Source: Phycisphaeraceae bacterium (GTDB lineage: Bacteria; Planctomycetota; Phycisphaerae; Phycisphaerales; UBA1924). From it: 64,000 nt of DNA. Both the position numbers and the translations under genes were made by a program. The notes under the pieces are model-generated. The model worked only from the letters and a program-made list of their open reading frames with translations, had not been told where the DNA came from and did no database searches. Location of the stretch: contig JAHBXF010000002.1 in the NCBI GenBank assembly GCA_019636615.1, forward strand, positions 746,001 through 810,000, given 5' to 3'. Numbering within the stretch: the stretch's first letter is position 1; the number at the start of each line of letters is the position of its first letter. Positions 27,842-37,012 of the stretch are shown here, piece by piece.

Positions 27842-29641
27842 ATGACACTCACCGACCAGCACCAAACCGAAACAACACCGCCGAGCCGTGGAATACGCGG
27901 GGTGTGGATTCCCCGTCTTGAAGGGTCTTCGCCCGGGCTCTCGTCCCACCCGCTTGTGCAGCGGATCCTGATCGGCCGGGGGCTTGCCACACAGGAAACG
28001 CTGGAAACGTTCCTCAACCCGACACTGCGGCAACTGCACGACCCTTCGCTGATGCCGGACATGGACAAAGCCGCGGCGCGCCTCATCGAAGCGTTGCGGC
28101 GCGATGAGAAAATCGCGATCTACGGCGACTACGACGTTGATGGGGTTTCGGCCACGGCGATTCTGTACCACACATTCCGCGCCCTGGCACCATCGTGCGA
28201 CCCTGTGTGCTACGTGCCTCACCGGCTTGAAGAGGGGTATGGGCTGAACACCGAGGCCATCCGCGAACTGGGCGACGCGGGCGCACGGGTCATTGTCACG
28301 GTAGACTGCGGAGTGACCGCCATCGAGCCGGCGCAGGCCGCACGTGCGCTGGGCATCGATCTGATCATCACCGACCACCACAACCCACCCCAGACCTCGG
28401 CGGACCTGCCGGAGGCCTACGCGGTGGTTCACCCGCGTCACCCAGAGTCGGATTACCCGTTCGGAGAACTGTGTGGCGCGGCGGTCGCCTTCAAACTCGC
28501 CTGGCGACTGGCGACGATGTGGTGCGGCGCGGAGAAGGTGTCTGACCAACTGAGGGCGTTGCTCCTGGACATGCTTCCCTTAGCGGCCCTTGGAGTCATC
28601 GCCGACATTGTGCCGCTTGTAGACGAGAACCGTGTGATCGCCCGGGCCGGCCTGACACGGATCAAAAACACACCCCTGCCCGGGCTCAGGGCCCTGATGG
28701 AGGCCTCGGGGCTTTCCGGAGAAGCGGTCGATGCCGAGGATGTGGGCTTCAAACTGGGGCCGCGGCTCAACGCGTGCGGACGCATGGGGCACGCGCGCGA
28801 AGCCGTGGAACTGTTGACCACCGCCCGGGGCGAGCGCGCGATGGACATCGCCCGACTGCTCACCCGTCTCAACGAGTCTCGGCGCGCCACCGAACGGGCG
28901 ATCTTCGAACAGGCGCTCGAACTTGCCGAGACCAAGGGCATGACGGGCCCCGACAGGCGCGCGATCGTGCTGGCGCATGAGGGTTGGCACGCGGGGGTGG
29001 TCGGCATAGTGTGCTCGCGCCTGGTAGAACGGTTCCACCGCCCCACGGTTCTGCTCTCGATCGATGGGGATACATGCCATGGTTCCGCACGCTCGATCGA
29101 CGGCTTCAACCTTCACCAGGCCCTGACCGAGTGCTCGCGGTTTCTGTCCACCTACGGGGGGCACGACATGGCCGCGGGGATGAAACTTCCCCTGGCCAAC
29201 CTTCAGCCATTCTCTGATTCGTTTGTGGAGGTGTGCAACGCCGCGCTGCGGCCGCATGACCTTGTCGCCAACTACCGCTACGACGGCGACGTGTCGCTCG
29301 CGGAACTCACGATGCGTGAGGTCCGCGCTCTGGGCGCCATCAGCCCCTTCGGCCGGAGCAACCCCGCGGTTACCGTGAGACTGCGCGGGGTGCGTGTGGC
29401 CGGGTCGCCCGGCACGTTCGGCCAGTACAACAAGCACCTGGAACTCTTTGTCTCACCGGGCCCCGGCCAGGCGGCGCTTCGCTGCATCGGGTGGCACTGG
29501 GCCGAGCGACGATCGCTCATCCCGCAGGGGGCGACGATCGACGCGCTCGTGCGGCCTCAGATCAACACGTGGGGCAAAGGACGCGTCGAAGCCGAACTCG
29601 TGGACGTGATGGTCCACGAGCCCGGCTCGACTGAGTCGTGA
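27842..29641 (+). CDS. recJ: Single-stranded-DNA-specific exonuclease RecJ
   Basis: 5'-3' ssDNA exonuclease for recombination and mismatch repair. Length 599 aa. DHH-domain motifs 'IYGDYDVDGVSAT' (93-105, Asp96, Asp98, Asp100), 'VTVDCG' (152-157) and 'TDHHNP' (177-182) supply the metal ligands. The DHHA1 motif 'GGHDMAAGM' and a C-terminal OB-like domain follow. Start at 27842 chosen over an upstream ATG that would be antisense to the adenosyltransferase. Complete. Confidence 0.95.
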   Translation: MTLTDQHQTETTPPSRGIRGVWIPRLEGSSPGLSSHPLVQRILIGRGLATQETLETFLNPTLRQLHDPSLMPDMDKAAARLIEALRRDEKIAIYGDYDVDGVSATAILYHTFRALAPSCDPVCYVPHRLEEGYGLNTEAIRELGDAGARVIVTVDCGVTAIEPAQAARALGIDLIITDHHNPPQTSADLPEAYAVVHPRHPESDYPFGELCGAAVAFKLAWRLATMWCGAEKVSDQLRALLLDMLPLAALGVIADIVPLVDENRVIARAGLTRIKNTPLPGLRALMEASGLSGEAVDAEDVGFKLGPRLNACGRMGHAREAVELLTTARGERAMDIARLLTRLNESRRATERAIFEQALELAETKGMTGPDRRAIVLAHEGWHAGVVGIVCSRLVERFHRPTVLLSIDGDTCHGSARSIDGFNLHQALTECSRFLSTYGGHDMAAGMKLPLANLQPFSDSFVEVCNAALRPHDLVANYRYDGDVSLAELTMREVRALGAISPFGRSNPAVTVRLRGVRVAGSPGTFGQYNKHLELFVSPGPGQAALRCIGWHWAERRSLIPQGATIDALVRPQINTWGKGRVEAELVDVMVHEPGSTES

Positions 29642-29657
29642 TCGGCGAGCGGCCCGG

Positions 29658-30878
29658 TTACTCTCCGATGGCCGCGAGCAACTGCGCTGCCGCGGCGTCG
29701 TTGGGGTTTCGCTGAAGCGCCGCGCGGTAACTCTGGCGGGCCTGCTCGATCATGCGAAGGTCTTGCTGGGTCATTCCGAGCAGCACCAGGCTCTCTGAAG
29801 ACTGGTCAAGACCGACGGCGATCTGGAAGGCGACGAGGGCCTCTTGCTGCTCGCCCATTCGCCTGGCGAGCAAGCCTCGAAGCACGTGCCCGTCGGCAGA
29901 TCGCGGCTGAATCGCCGTGAGGCGTGTGGCCGCGGTCTTGAGCCGCATGTTGTCACGCAGGACGTAGGCGACCTGACCCAGGCCCCGCCATGCATCCGCG
30001 TCGGCGCTGCCGGCCTGGTCGCGCGTCAACCGAACGTAGATCTCGCGTGCTTCCACGTACCGCTGAAGGTGCACAAGGCAGTGCGCCCGCACGTGCATCA
30101 GGTCTCGCCGGCCAGCGTTCTCAGACACGGCAAGCAGGCGGGCGAATGTGCGCTCTGCTTCGGCGAACTTGCCCAGATCCATCTGCACCCGTGCCAGCGA
30201 CTCGGCGATGGAATCATCGTCCGGCGCGAGCAGACGTGCCTCGCCGAAGAAGAGTTCCGCGGCGGGCAGGTCACGCTCAAGAAGCGCGATGTGCCCGAGC
30301 ACCTGGCGGATTCCCGCATTGTTGATGAAGCGTTCTTCAAAGCCGGAGAGATACCGCTTGGCTTCGTCGAGCCGCCCAAGATCAACCATGACTTCCGCGG
30401 CCGCGATGCAGTATTGAGGGTTGGTCTGGTCGTTCACGGCGGCCTTGAGGTAGTGATTCAGCGCACGCTCGTGACGCGCCACACGCTCGGCGAGCACGCC
30501 CTGGAAGTACTCGGCCTCGGCGTTGCTGGGGTCGCGGGTGAGCGCGTCCTCAAAGCAGCCGGTGGCTTTGTCGAGGTCGTTCATCTCAAGGAAGATGCGC
30601 CCTCGCAGCACGTGGGTCTTGGCGACTTTGTCGTTGAGCGACACCGAGAAGTCGGCGTGCCGGCGGGCCTTTTCAAGATCGCCCGCGTAGAACGCCTGCG
30701 AAGCCATCTGGAACTCGGTCGCGGCTTTCATGCTGGCCATCTTCTCTTTGGCCGCGGAGACATGCTTGGTCGTGTGCTTGCCTTGCTTTGCACACCCTGT
30801 CACGCCAACGCCCGAGAACACCAGGCCAACTCCGAGCATGACCGCCGCCGCCGACATGATCCCAGGACGCGTCTTCAT
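29658..30878 (-). CDS. TPR-repeat lipoprotein
   Basis: A 406-residue predicted lipoprotein: signal peptide with VTGC lipobox (Cys29) and then about nine TPRs (e.g. 'ASQAFYAGDLEKARRHADFS', 'LGMTQQDLRMIEQARQSYRA'). GAGGAG lies about eight bases before the ATG at 30878. It lies 131 bp downstream of a secretin gene in the same direction. TPR lipoproteins such as PilF/PilW serve as secretin pilotins, so it may assist assembly of that secretin; this is an inference from order and architecture. Confidence 0.83.
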   Translation of the reverse strand: MKTRPGIMSAAAVMLGVGLVFSGVGVTGCAKQGKHTTKHVSAAKEKMASMKAATEFQMASQAFYAGDLEKARRHADFSVSLNDKVAKTHVLRGRIFLEMNDLDKATGCFEDALTRDPSNAEAEYFQGVLAERVARHERALNHYLKAAVNDQTNPQYCIAAAEVMVDLGRLDEAKRYLSGFEERFINNAGIRQVLGHIALLERDLPAAELFFGEARLLAPDDDSIAESLARVQMDLGKFAEAERTFARLLAVSENAGRRDLMHVRAHCLVHLQRYVEAREIYVRLTRDQAGSADADAWRGLGQVAYVLRDNMRLKTAATRLTAIQPRSADGHVLRGLLARRMGEQQEALVAFQIAVGLDQSSESLVLLGMTQQDLRMIEQARQSYRAALQRNPNDAAAAQLLAAIGE

Positions 30879-31009
30879 GTGTGACTCCTCGCTGCTTTCC
30901 GACCCTGAAAAGAAGATCCGCCGCGCCCTTGTGACGGGGCGCGGCGGATGATTCATCGGTACAGCGGTCTGGGTGGTTCAGCCCGTTTGTAGTGATCGCA
31001 ACGATTCGT

Positions 31010-33388
31010 TCAACGCTGGCCGGCGGGGTCCATGACCTCACCACTCACACCGGTGAACTGCGGCATCACGGTGCCCGCGGGGCGGCCGGCCCAGAAAGCG
31101 CCGAAGAAGCCGTCTGCCCCAAGCCAAAGCCTGCCGAACTCTGTGGTTGATGCCTGCCCGCTCGGGAGCGTTGCGGTGTCCACCTGCGGATTCGTGGAAA
31201 GGGTTGCCAGACCGTTCGAGAAATCTGGCTGTCCCATCGCGGCAACGCCTGATTGAGTGTCCGCGGCCGTCGGGAGGGCCTGTTCGTTGAAGGTTGTCCC
31301 AGAGAGACCCTGATGCGTGTCGAGTGCCGCCTGGCTCTGCGATTCAACCTGAGTGAACTGATCCCCGCTCAGGCCGCTCGCAGGCGCGGCGTTGAAGACG
31401 CCTGATTCGGCGGGCTGCACGAAACCGCTGCCCGCGGGCGTGTCGATCCATGCCGGAACCATCGAGCCCGGAGCCGTCTGTGAGAACCTGGCCGATGGCG
31501 CGGGGAGGGATGATCGACGGTTGCCGCCGGTGGCTTCGCCGTGGATGATGTGCTCGAGCATGCTGCGGCCCGGGCTGCGAGCCGCCGGCCCGCCAAGACG
31601 CTCACGGAGTTCCATCGCCTCGGGCTGAGAGGCGTTGAGGCGCAGTGAACGCTCGACCTTCCACATGGCCTTCTCGGTGTTGCCTTCGGTCGCCAGTCGC
31701 TCGGCCTCGACGTTCAGACGACCTGTCATGCGGTCGCGGCTCCACCGCAGGACACCCTCGCGGGCACCGGCGCGGGCACGGTCGACAAAGTCCATGCCCC
31801 GCCGACCGGCATCGGTCAGCGACTGATCATTGACGATCGTGGGCGTGATGAGGAAGATGATCTCGCTGCGTTCGGTCTCATCCTCGGTGCCGCGGAAGGC
31901 GTTGCCGATGATCGGGATGTCGCCCAGGAAGGGGATCTGCCGGCGGGTCGAGACGGTTGACTCCCGGAAGAGGCCGCCAAGTACAATGGTCTGACCATCG
32001 CGGACCATGACGTTGGTTGTCAGTTCGTTGGTGATCTCGTCGGGGATGGTCACGGCGGCGCCGCTGGCATCCTTTACGTCACGGATCACGGCCTCGGAGA
32101 CCTGGGGCTTAAGTTCCATGCGGATCATGCCGTCGGGCGTGACGAACGGACGCACGTACAACTGCGTGCCCGTGTCGAGGAACTCGACGGTCTGTGTGGT
32201 GGCGGTGTCGGTCGACGTCGTGCTGAGATAACCCACCTTGCGGCCCACCAGCACCCGCGCGGCCTGGCGGTTGAGCGTGAGCACCTTGGGGTTCGAGAGC
32301 ACGGTGGCGTCGGTCACTTCGTCGAGCACGCGGAGGAAGACCGAGACATCGTTGCTGACGATGCCGACCTTGAGCCCGCCGGGGCCGGATGTGTTCCCGA
32401 CGTTGCTGCCGATGGCCGTGCCGCCGCGGTCTGCGGGAAGCACATCACCGCCGTTTTTGCCGCCGAGCAGCGCGTTGGGCCCGACCAGAGGACCACCGAT
32501 GTTCACAAAGTCGCCGAAGTTCATGTTGGCCACGATGGCGAAGTCAACGCCGAAGGCGTTCGCCTCGTTGAGGGTCGTCTGCAGGATCGTCGCTTCGATC
32601 AGCACCTGCGCGGGGCGGGTGTCGATCTGGCGAATGAGCATCTCGATCTCCGCGACGTTCTCTTCGTAGTCGTAGATCACAATGGTGGAAGCCAGGGCGT
32701 ATTCCTCGTTGCCCACGGGCACGTCAGACATCGAAGGAAAGCCCGCGGCCTTGCCGTTGGTCTTGATCTGGCCGCCCTCGCTCAGCAGCGGCTTGACAAA
32801 CTCAGCCGCGTCGATCGCGCTGAGGTAGTTCATGCTGATCGCCTTGCTCACCCGCTGCTTGTTGGCCTTCTCGATGGCCACGATCTCATCGAGCGTGTAG
32901 ACGTAGATGAAGTTGCCGTCCTCGATGTAGCCGTAGCCGTTGACGTTCAGGATGGCATCGAGCGCCTCGAAGAACGTCACCCCGTACAGGTTCGCCGTGA
33001 CGCGCGCCGAGACGTTCTTGCTCGCCACGATGTTCCGCTGGCTCTGGATGCTGAGCATCTCAAGCACGGCGGAGAGATCTTCATCGCTCACGTGCAGGTC
33101 AACGATGCTGTTGTCGTCGATGTACACCTTCTCCTGCGCTCCACCCCCGGCTCGGCCGCCGTGGATCAGTGCGCCCCGTGAGTGCTGAGGCACTGCGCCG
33201 GCAGGCTGGGCGGCGGGCGGCTCGCCCATACGCATCGACCCCTGCATCGACGGCTGGCCGTTGCCGCCATACTGAGCAAGTGCGACACTCGCGCCCGCAA
33301 CCGCGACAAGAGCCGCGGCAAGACGTGCGCTGCTCAACGAACCGCTGCGCTGCGACCGCCGGGACACGATGCAATTCTTCTGGTGCAT
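31010..33388 (-). CDS. Secretin (GspD/PilQ superfamily) with C-terminal extension
   Basis: Outer-membrane secretin, 792 aa. Signal peptide (about 1-38), Gly/Pro linker, STN/N0-like domain (about 95-165), one N1-like domain (about 180-256) and the secretin barrel domain (about 260-520) with 'VLSNPKVLTLNRQAARVLVG' and 'VMVRDGQTIVLGGLFRES'. Residues 525-792 form an unusual extension: a TPR-like helical part ('MWKVERSLRLNASQPEAMEL') then a 180-residue Gln/Ser/Thr/Ala-rich tail. GAGG precedes the ATG. The neighbour is a TPR lipoprotein. It is of ordinary size and quite unlike the giant secretin at 45-58.7 kb. Which machine it serves is unclear. Confidence 0.9.
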   Translation of the reverse strand: MHQKNCIVSRRSQRSGSLSSARLAAALVAVAGASVALAQYGGNGQPSMQGSMRMGEPPAAQPAGAVPQHSRGALIHGGRAGGGAQEKVYIDDNSIVDLHVSDEDLSAVLEMLSIQSQRNIVASKNVSARVTANLYGVTFFEALDAILNVNGYGYIEDGNFIYVYTLDEIVAIEKANKQRVSKAISMNYLSAIDAAEFVKPLLSEGGQIKTNGKAAGFPSMSDVPVGNEEYALASTIVIYDYEENVAEIEMLIRQIDTRPAQVLIEATILQTTLNEANAFGVDFAIVANMNFGDFVNIGGPLVGPNALLGGKNGGDVLPADRGGTAIGSNVGNTSGPGGLKVGIVSNDVSVFLRVLDEVTDATVLSNPKVLTLNRQAARVLVGRKVGYLSTTSTDTATTQTVEFLDTGTQLYVRPFVTPDGMIRMELKPQVSEAVIRDVKDASGAAVTIPDEITNELTTNVMVRDGQTIVLGGLFRESTVSTRRQIPFLGDIPIIGNAFRGTEDETERSEIIFLITPTIVNDQSLTDAGRRGMDFVDRARAGAREGVLRWSRDRMTGRLNVEAERLATEGNTEKAMWKVERSLRLNASQPEAMELRERLGGPAARSPGRSMLEHIIHGEATGGNRRSSLPAPSARFSQTAPGSMVPAWIDTPAGSGFVQPAESGVFNAAPASGLSGDQFTQVESQSQAALDTHQGLSGTTFNEQALPTAADTQSGVAAMGQPDFSNGLATLSTNPQVDTATLPSGQASTTEFGRLWLGADGFFGAFWAGRPAGTVMPQFTGVSGEVMDPAGQR

Positions 33389-33705
33389 GATTCGACCTCT
33401 TCAACCTCTGTGGGGGATGCGTCTGTTGGGCCCTCGCGTGCGACCGCCGCGCGCCGCGCCGTCTCTTTGTCGTCTGTGTTGAAGAGCGACTTTGCAACAA
33501 CCCTGCGGGAGAGTGCGAATGCGCGGCCGGATACCCCGTGCACCCCTTCCACACGGCCCGCAAGGCCATCACACCCCGGCGGTCTAGGGCTTCCTGCCCG
33601 CCCTATCCGGCTGAGCCCGTATGGGTGTGGCGACACTCAGGGCACAGCCCGCACGCCCCCCCACGTATGCAATCCTCTCAGGGTCATCTACCGCGTGGCC
33701 ACAAC
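33389..33705. other. Intergenic region upstream of the first secretin
   Basis: A 317-bp stretch between the MBL hydrolase gene and the secretin gene, both leftward. It should contain the secretin promoter and leader. I found no convincing promoter pair, hairpin terminator or small gene. Confidence 0.5.
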
Positions 33706-34371
33706 TCACCCTCGCACAAACGGGTTGCCCAGCCGTTCTTGCGCGATGGTCGTGTCGGGCCCGTGCCCCGGGAGCACTCTGGTGTCACCCGGCAGGGTGT
33801 AGAGTTTCTCGCGGATGGAAGCCGCGAGCGTCTCGAATCGGGACCCCGGGAAGTCAGTCCGGCCGATCGAACCCGCAAAGAGGGCATCACCCACAATGGC
33901 AAGCCCGAGCCCCGGTTCATACAGGGCGATACCGCCGGGAGAGTGCCCCGGGGTGTGCAGTACAGTCCATCGCGTCTGTCCAAGGGCGAGAACCTCGCCA
34001 TCCAGGAGCAGGCGGTCTGGTCCGGGCGCGGTGACAGGCACCCCGGCGAAGGCGCTCAGATTGAGTTCGGGGTCACCGAGCCACCGCTCTTCATCCTTGT
34101 GAATCCATACCGGGGTCTTCGGGAATGCGGTCAGCACCGCCGCCACCCCGGCGATGTGGTCTAAGTGAGCATGGGTGAGCACCACTGCCAGCGGCTTCCA
34201 ACCACCCTTACGTACAGCCTCGATCAGCGGCTCTGGTCCCATACCGGCGTCAACCACCCAACAGACCCCCTCCCGGGTGTCGGCAACCACATAGCAGTTT
34301 GTCTCGTATGGCCCCAACGTGAACCGTTGAATGCGGATATGGGAAGCGGCGGGCTGTGACTCGTCGGGCAT
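33706..34371 (-). CDS. MBL-fold metallo-hydrolase, glyoxalase II-like
   Basis: A 221-residue cytoplasmic hydrolase from the ATG at 34371. Metal motif 'THAHLDH' (His67, His69, Asp71, His72), 'HTPGHSPGG', 'VGDALFAGSIGRTDFPGS' and 'LPGHGPDT' give a complete binuclear site. The 'GSIGRTDFPG' segment is typical of the YcbL/glyoxalase II-like subgroup. The frame is open upstream to 34608 but the family start matches 34371. Divergent from the cupin pseudogene. Confidence 0.92.
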   Translation of the reverse strand: MPDESQPAASHIRIQRFTLGPYETNCYVVADTREGVCWVVDAGMGPEPLIEAVRKGGWKPLAVVLTHAHLDHIAGVAAVLTAFPKTPVWIHKDEERWLGDPELNLSAFAGVPVTAPGPDRLLLDGEVLALGQTRWTVLHTPGHSPGGIALYEPGLGLAIVGDALFAGSIGRTDFPGSRFETLAASIREKLYTLPGDTRVLPGHGPDTTIAQERLGNPFVRG

Positions 34372-34459
34372 CCTTGATGATAGATCTGACACCCCGATCC
34401 ACGCCTCGGGGGGTGAAGGGCCGATACGCTTTCTGTCGCAAGGTCCGGAGTCAACACCC

Positions 34460-34827
34460 ATGCCCGTCCGAAGGATCCACGATTGCCCACTGAACCCTGT
34501 TGCCATGGATGGTGTTCGTGGCGCGAGCACGGCTCTGATGCGCGGCCGCGAGCATGAGGCACCGTACTTCTCGTCCCGGCACTTCCTCGTCCAGTCGGGC
34601 GTCCACACACCCCGTCACGGCCATGATGACGAGCATGAGGTCTATGTGGTAAAGGCATGGGCACAGTTTGTCTGGAAGGCCGTGAACAGCCTCCGGGTCC
34701 CGGCGATGTGGTCTTCATCCCGCCAGACGAGCCCTTCCAGTTCAAAGCCGACACCGCCTCGTCGCACCGGATTTTCTGTCTTGTACCCGTGAAACGCAAC
34801 TGCGGAGCCCCAACCCCGGGTAGTTGA
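34460..34827 (+). pseudogene. Cupin-domain protein, interrupted by a frameshift
   Basis: Two adjacent frames together make one cupin of about 122 residues. From ATG 34460 the first part reads 'GVHTPRHGHDDEHEVYVVK', the metal-binding cupin motif 1. Near 34651-34656 (run AAAGG) the frame breaks. Continuing one frame back gives 'GMGTVCLEGREQPPGPGDVV' and 'FIPPDEPFQFKADTASSHRI', motif 2, ending at TGA 34825-34827. One missing base in the AAAGG run explains it. Left unrepaired, the first frame runs to 34792 with an unrelated tail. Either a true inactivating mutation or a sequencing/assembly error. Small cupins of this kind bind a metal in the cytoplasm. Confidence 0.8.
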
Positions 34828-34880
34828 TCCACCCGGCGCTCACCCGCCGAGAACGCACCCCGAGCCCACCAGGAGACTTC

Positions 34881-35849
34881 ATGCCCCAACGCGCCAAGCA
34901 AGGCAGGAACGAGCCAACACGCAACACGGCCTCGCACTCGAAGCGCGGGGCGATCCTTCTCATGCTCGTGATTCTGTATGGTTCCGCGCTGGGCCTGAGC
35001 GTCTACCTGGCCTGGAACGGACACTATGCACTGGGGGCAGGCGGGGCCCTGTTGGTGCTCACCCTTTCCCCGGTCGCCTTCGGCCTGGCCCTCTCGGGTG
35101 GCGCCAGGCAACTCTCAGAGCGTGTGGATGAGATCACGCGCATGGTCCGCGAGTTTACCGATCTGGCCGCGCTCTCGGAGGATGCCCGCCGTGTGCTGAG
35201 CCGCAAGAACGACCGCGAGCTTCTCTCGCAGGCGATCGAAGAGGATATCGCGAACCAGAGTTGGGATTCAGCAATGATCCTGGTGAAGGAACTCGCCGAC
35301 CGGTTCGGCTTCCGCACCGAGGCGGAAGACTACCGGCGCAAAATCGAGATGGCCCGTGCGCAAACCCTGGACACGGAAGTCTCGGAAGCCATCGCGTACC
35401 TCGACGGCCTGATCATTCAGCGTCGCTGGGAAGCCGCGCACGCCGACGCCGCGCGGCTTCTCAGGCTGTACCCAGACTCCCCCCGCGTCTTTGGCCTGCG
35501 GGCTCGCATCGAGCAGGCGCAGCGGTCCTGCAAAGAAGACCTCGAACGGCGTTTCCTGCTCGCCGCCAAAGAGGGCAAGGTGGAGGAAGCGGTCGCCCTG
35601 CTCAAAGAGTTAGACGCCTATCTCACCCCGCTCGAAGCCGAACCGCTGCGCGAACTGGCGCGAGGGGTGATCACCAAAGCGAAGGAGAACCTGGGGGCCC
35701 AGTTCAAACTCGCCGTGCAAGACCGCGACTGGCGGGAAGCGGCTCGCCTGGGAGAGCGGATCATCAATGACTTTCCCAACACCCGCATGGCGGCCGAGAT
35801 CCGCGATGTCATCGACGGCATCCGTATCCGTGCCAGCGCGATGGTGTGA
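34881..35849 (+). CDS. Membrane-anchored helical-repeat protein
   Basis: A 322-residue protein. A basic N-terminus (1-22) precedes two membrane segments (about 24-46 and 50-72), then a cytoplasmic or periplasmic helical region of TPR-like character ('YLDGLIIQRRWEAAHADAAR', 'LAVQDRDWREAARLGERIIN'). AGGAG at 34871-34875 fixes the start at 34881. It lies 27 bp upstream of ribH and may be co-transcribed. Family unrecognised; a scaffold role is plausible. Confidence 0.75.
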   Translation: MPQRAKQGRNEPTRNTASHSKRGAILLMLVILYGSALGLSVYLAWNGHYALGAGGALLVLTLSPVAFGLALSGGARQLSERVDEITRMVREFTDLAALSEDARRVLSRKNDRELLSQAIEEDIANQSWDSAMILVKELADRFGFRTEAEDYRRKIEMARAQTLDTEVSEAIAYLDGLIIQRRWEAAHADAARLLRLYPDSPRVFGLRARIEQAQRSCKEDLERRFLLAAKEGKVEEAVALLKELDAYLTPLEAEPLRELARGVITKAKENLGAQFKLAVQDRDWREAARLGERIINDFPNTRMAAEIRDVIDGIRIRASAMV

Positions 35850-35876
35850 CCCCGGCCCTTCTACCATCGCCTCTTC

Positions 35877-36431
35877 ATGGCAAAGAAAGCACCCCGCCGT
35901 ACAACGTCCGCCGAGCCCCCTCGCGTCGCCATCGTCTGGAGCCGCTACAACGCATCCGTGACCGAGCCGATGCTCGACGGTGCCGCGGACGAGTTTACCC
36001 GCAGATTCGGCACAGGCACCGGCCTGACGGTGATCCCGGCGCCCGGAGCATTCGAGGTTGTCGCGTTGGCGCTGGCCGCCGCGGACAGTGGCCGCTTTGA
36101 CGGGGTCGCCGCGCTGGGGTGCATCATCAAGGGTGAAACGACCCACGATCACCACCTCGCCAGGGCCGTGGCGCACGGCTTGGTTCATGTCACCCTTCAG
36201 ACCGGCATCCCCACGGCGTTCGGGGTGCTCACCACGAACACCGCCGCGCAGGCCAGGGCCCGGGCCGGCGGCAAGAAGGGCAACAAAGGCGCCGAGGCGA
36301 TGTCCGCGCTGCTCGACACCATCGCCGCATCACAGGCAGTTCTCGGGCACGCGAGCACGCCGCTCACGGCCGTTTCAACACATGGCGCCGTCACGGCCAA
36401 GCCGGACAAAGCCAAGGGGCGACGCCGATGA
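35877..36431 (+). CDS. ribH: 6,7-dimethyl-8-ribityllumazine synthase
   Basis: Penultimate riboflavin step: condenses the aminouracil with dihydroxybutanone phosphate. Length 184 aa. Motifs 'PGAFEVV' (56-62), 'GCIIKGETTHDHH' with catalytic His90, and 'PTAFGVLTTNT' are present. It has a basic N-terminal leader and an extended Lys/Arg-rich C-terminus beyond the usual 155 residues. Stop overlaps the nusB start (ATGA at 36428). No other rib genes are nearby. Confidence 0.94.
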   Translation: MAKKAPRRTTSAEPPRVAIVWSRYNASVTEPMLDGAADEFTRRFGTGTGLTVIPAPGAFEVVALALAAADSGRFDGVAALGCIIKGETTHDHHLARAVAHGLVHVTLQTGIPTAFGVLTTNTAAQARARAGGKKGNKGAEAMSALLDTIAASQAVLGHASTPLTAVSTHGAVTAKPDKAKGRRR

Positions 36432-37012
36432 ACGACAAGTTCGACCAACTGAGACAACTGGCCTATAGCGGCGTGTACATGCTCCCGGGGGCGGGCGAGA
36501 ACCCCGACCTGGCAGATCCCGCGGCGCTCGAGTCGCTTACCCCCGCGCAGCGTGACAAAGTTCATCAGATCGCCCTCCGCAGGCTTGCTTTCCAGATTCT
36601 CTTTGAGATGGACGCACGCAGCCTCATCGATGAGCGCTTTGTCCACGAGTGCATCGCCACGGTCGAAGGGCTTGGGCCGGTAGCCGCCAGCCACGTGGCT
36701 GACCGGGTGCTCGGCGCCTGGCGTGCGAGAGGACAGGCCGACGCGGCCTTCGCCCGGCTCGCGCCCGAGTGGCCCACCCACCGCCTGGCCAGTGTTGATC
36801 GTGCCATCCTCCGACTGGCGCACCACGAACTGAGCGCGGGCTTGTCACCCCCGGCGGTCTGTATATCCGAGGCCGTGGAACTCACCAAGCACTTCAGCAC
36901 CGAACGCTCCCCCGCCTTTGTCAACGCGTTGCTCGACCGCGTCTCGAAAGACCTTCAGACTCTGGGTGACTCGCCCTCGCCCGGCGAAACCGCCGGAGAG
37001 AGCCAGGCATGA
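36428..37012 (+). CDS. nusB: Transcription antitermination protein NusB
   Basis: RNA-binding factor for rRNA antitermination, partner of NusE (S10). Length 194 aa, longer than the typical 140 because of an N-terminal extension of about 40 residues. Core 'RRLAFQILFEMDARSLI', 'ASVDRAILRLAHHELSAG' and 'AVELTKHFSTERSPAFVNAL' are diagnostic. Start and stop each overlap neighbours (ribH, ftsY) by ATGA, so the three genes form one operon; ribH-nusB is a common bacterial order. Confidence 0.94.
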   Translation: MNDKFDQLRQLAYSGVYMLPGAGENPDLADPAALESLTPAQRDKVHQIALRRLAFQILFEMDARSLIDERFVHECIATVEGLGPVAASHVADRVLGAWRARGQADAAFARLAPEWPTHRLASVDRAILRLAHHELSAGLSPPAVCISEAVELTKHFSTERSPAFVNALLDRVSKDLQTLGDSPSPGETAGESQA

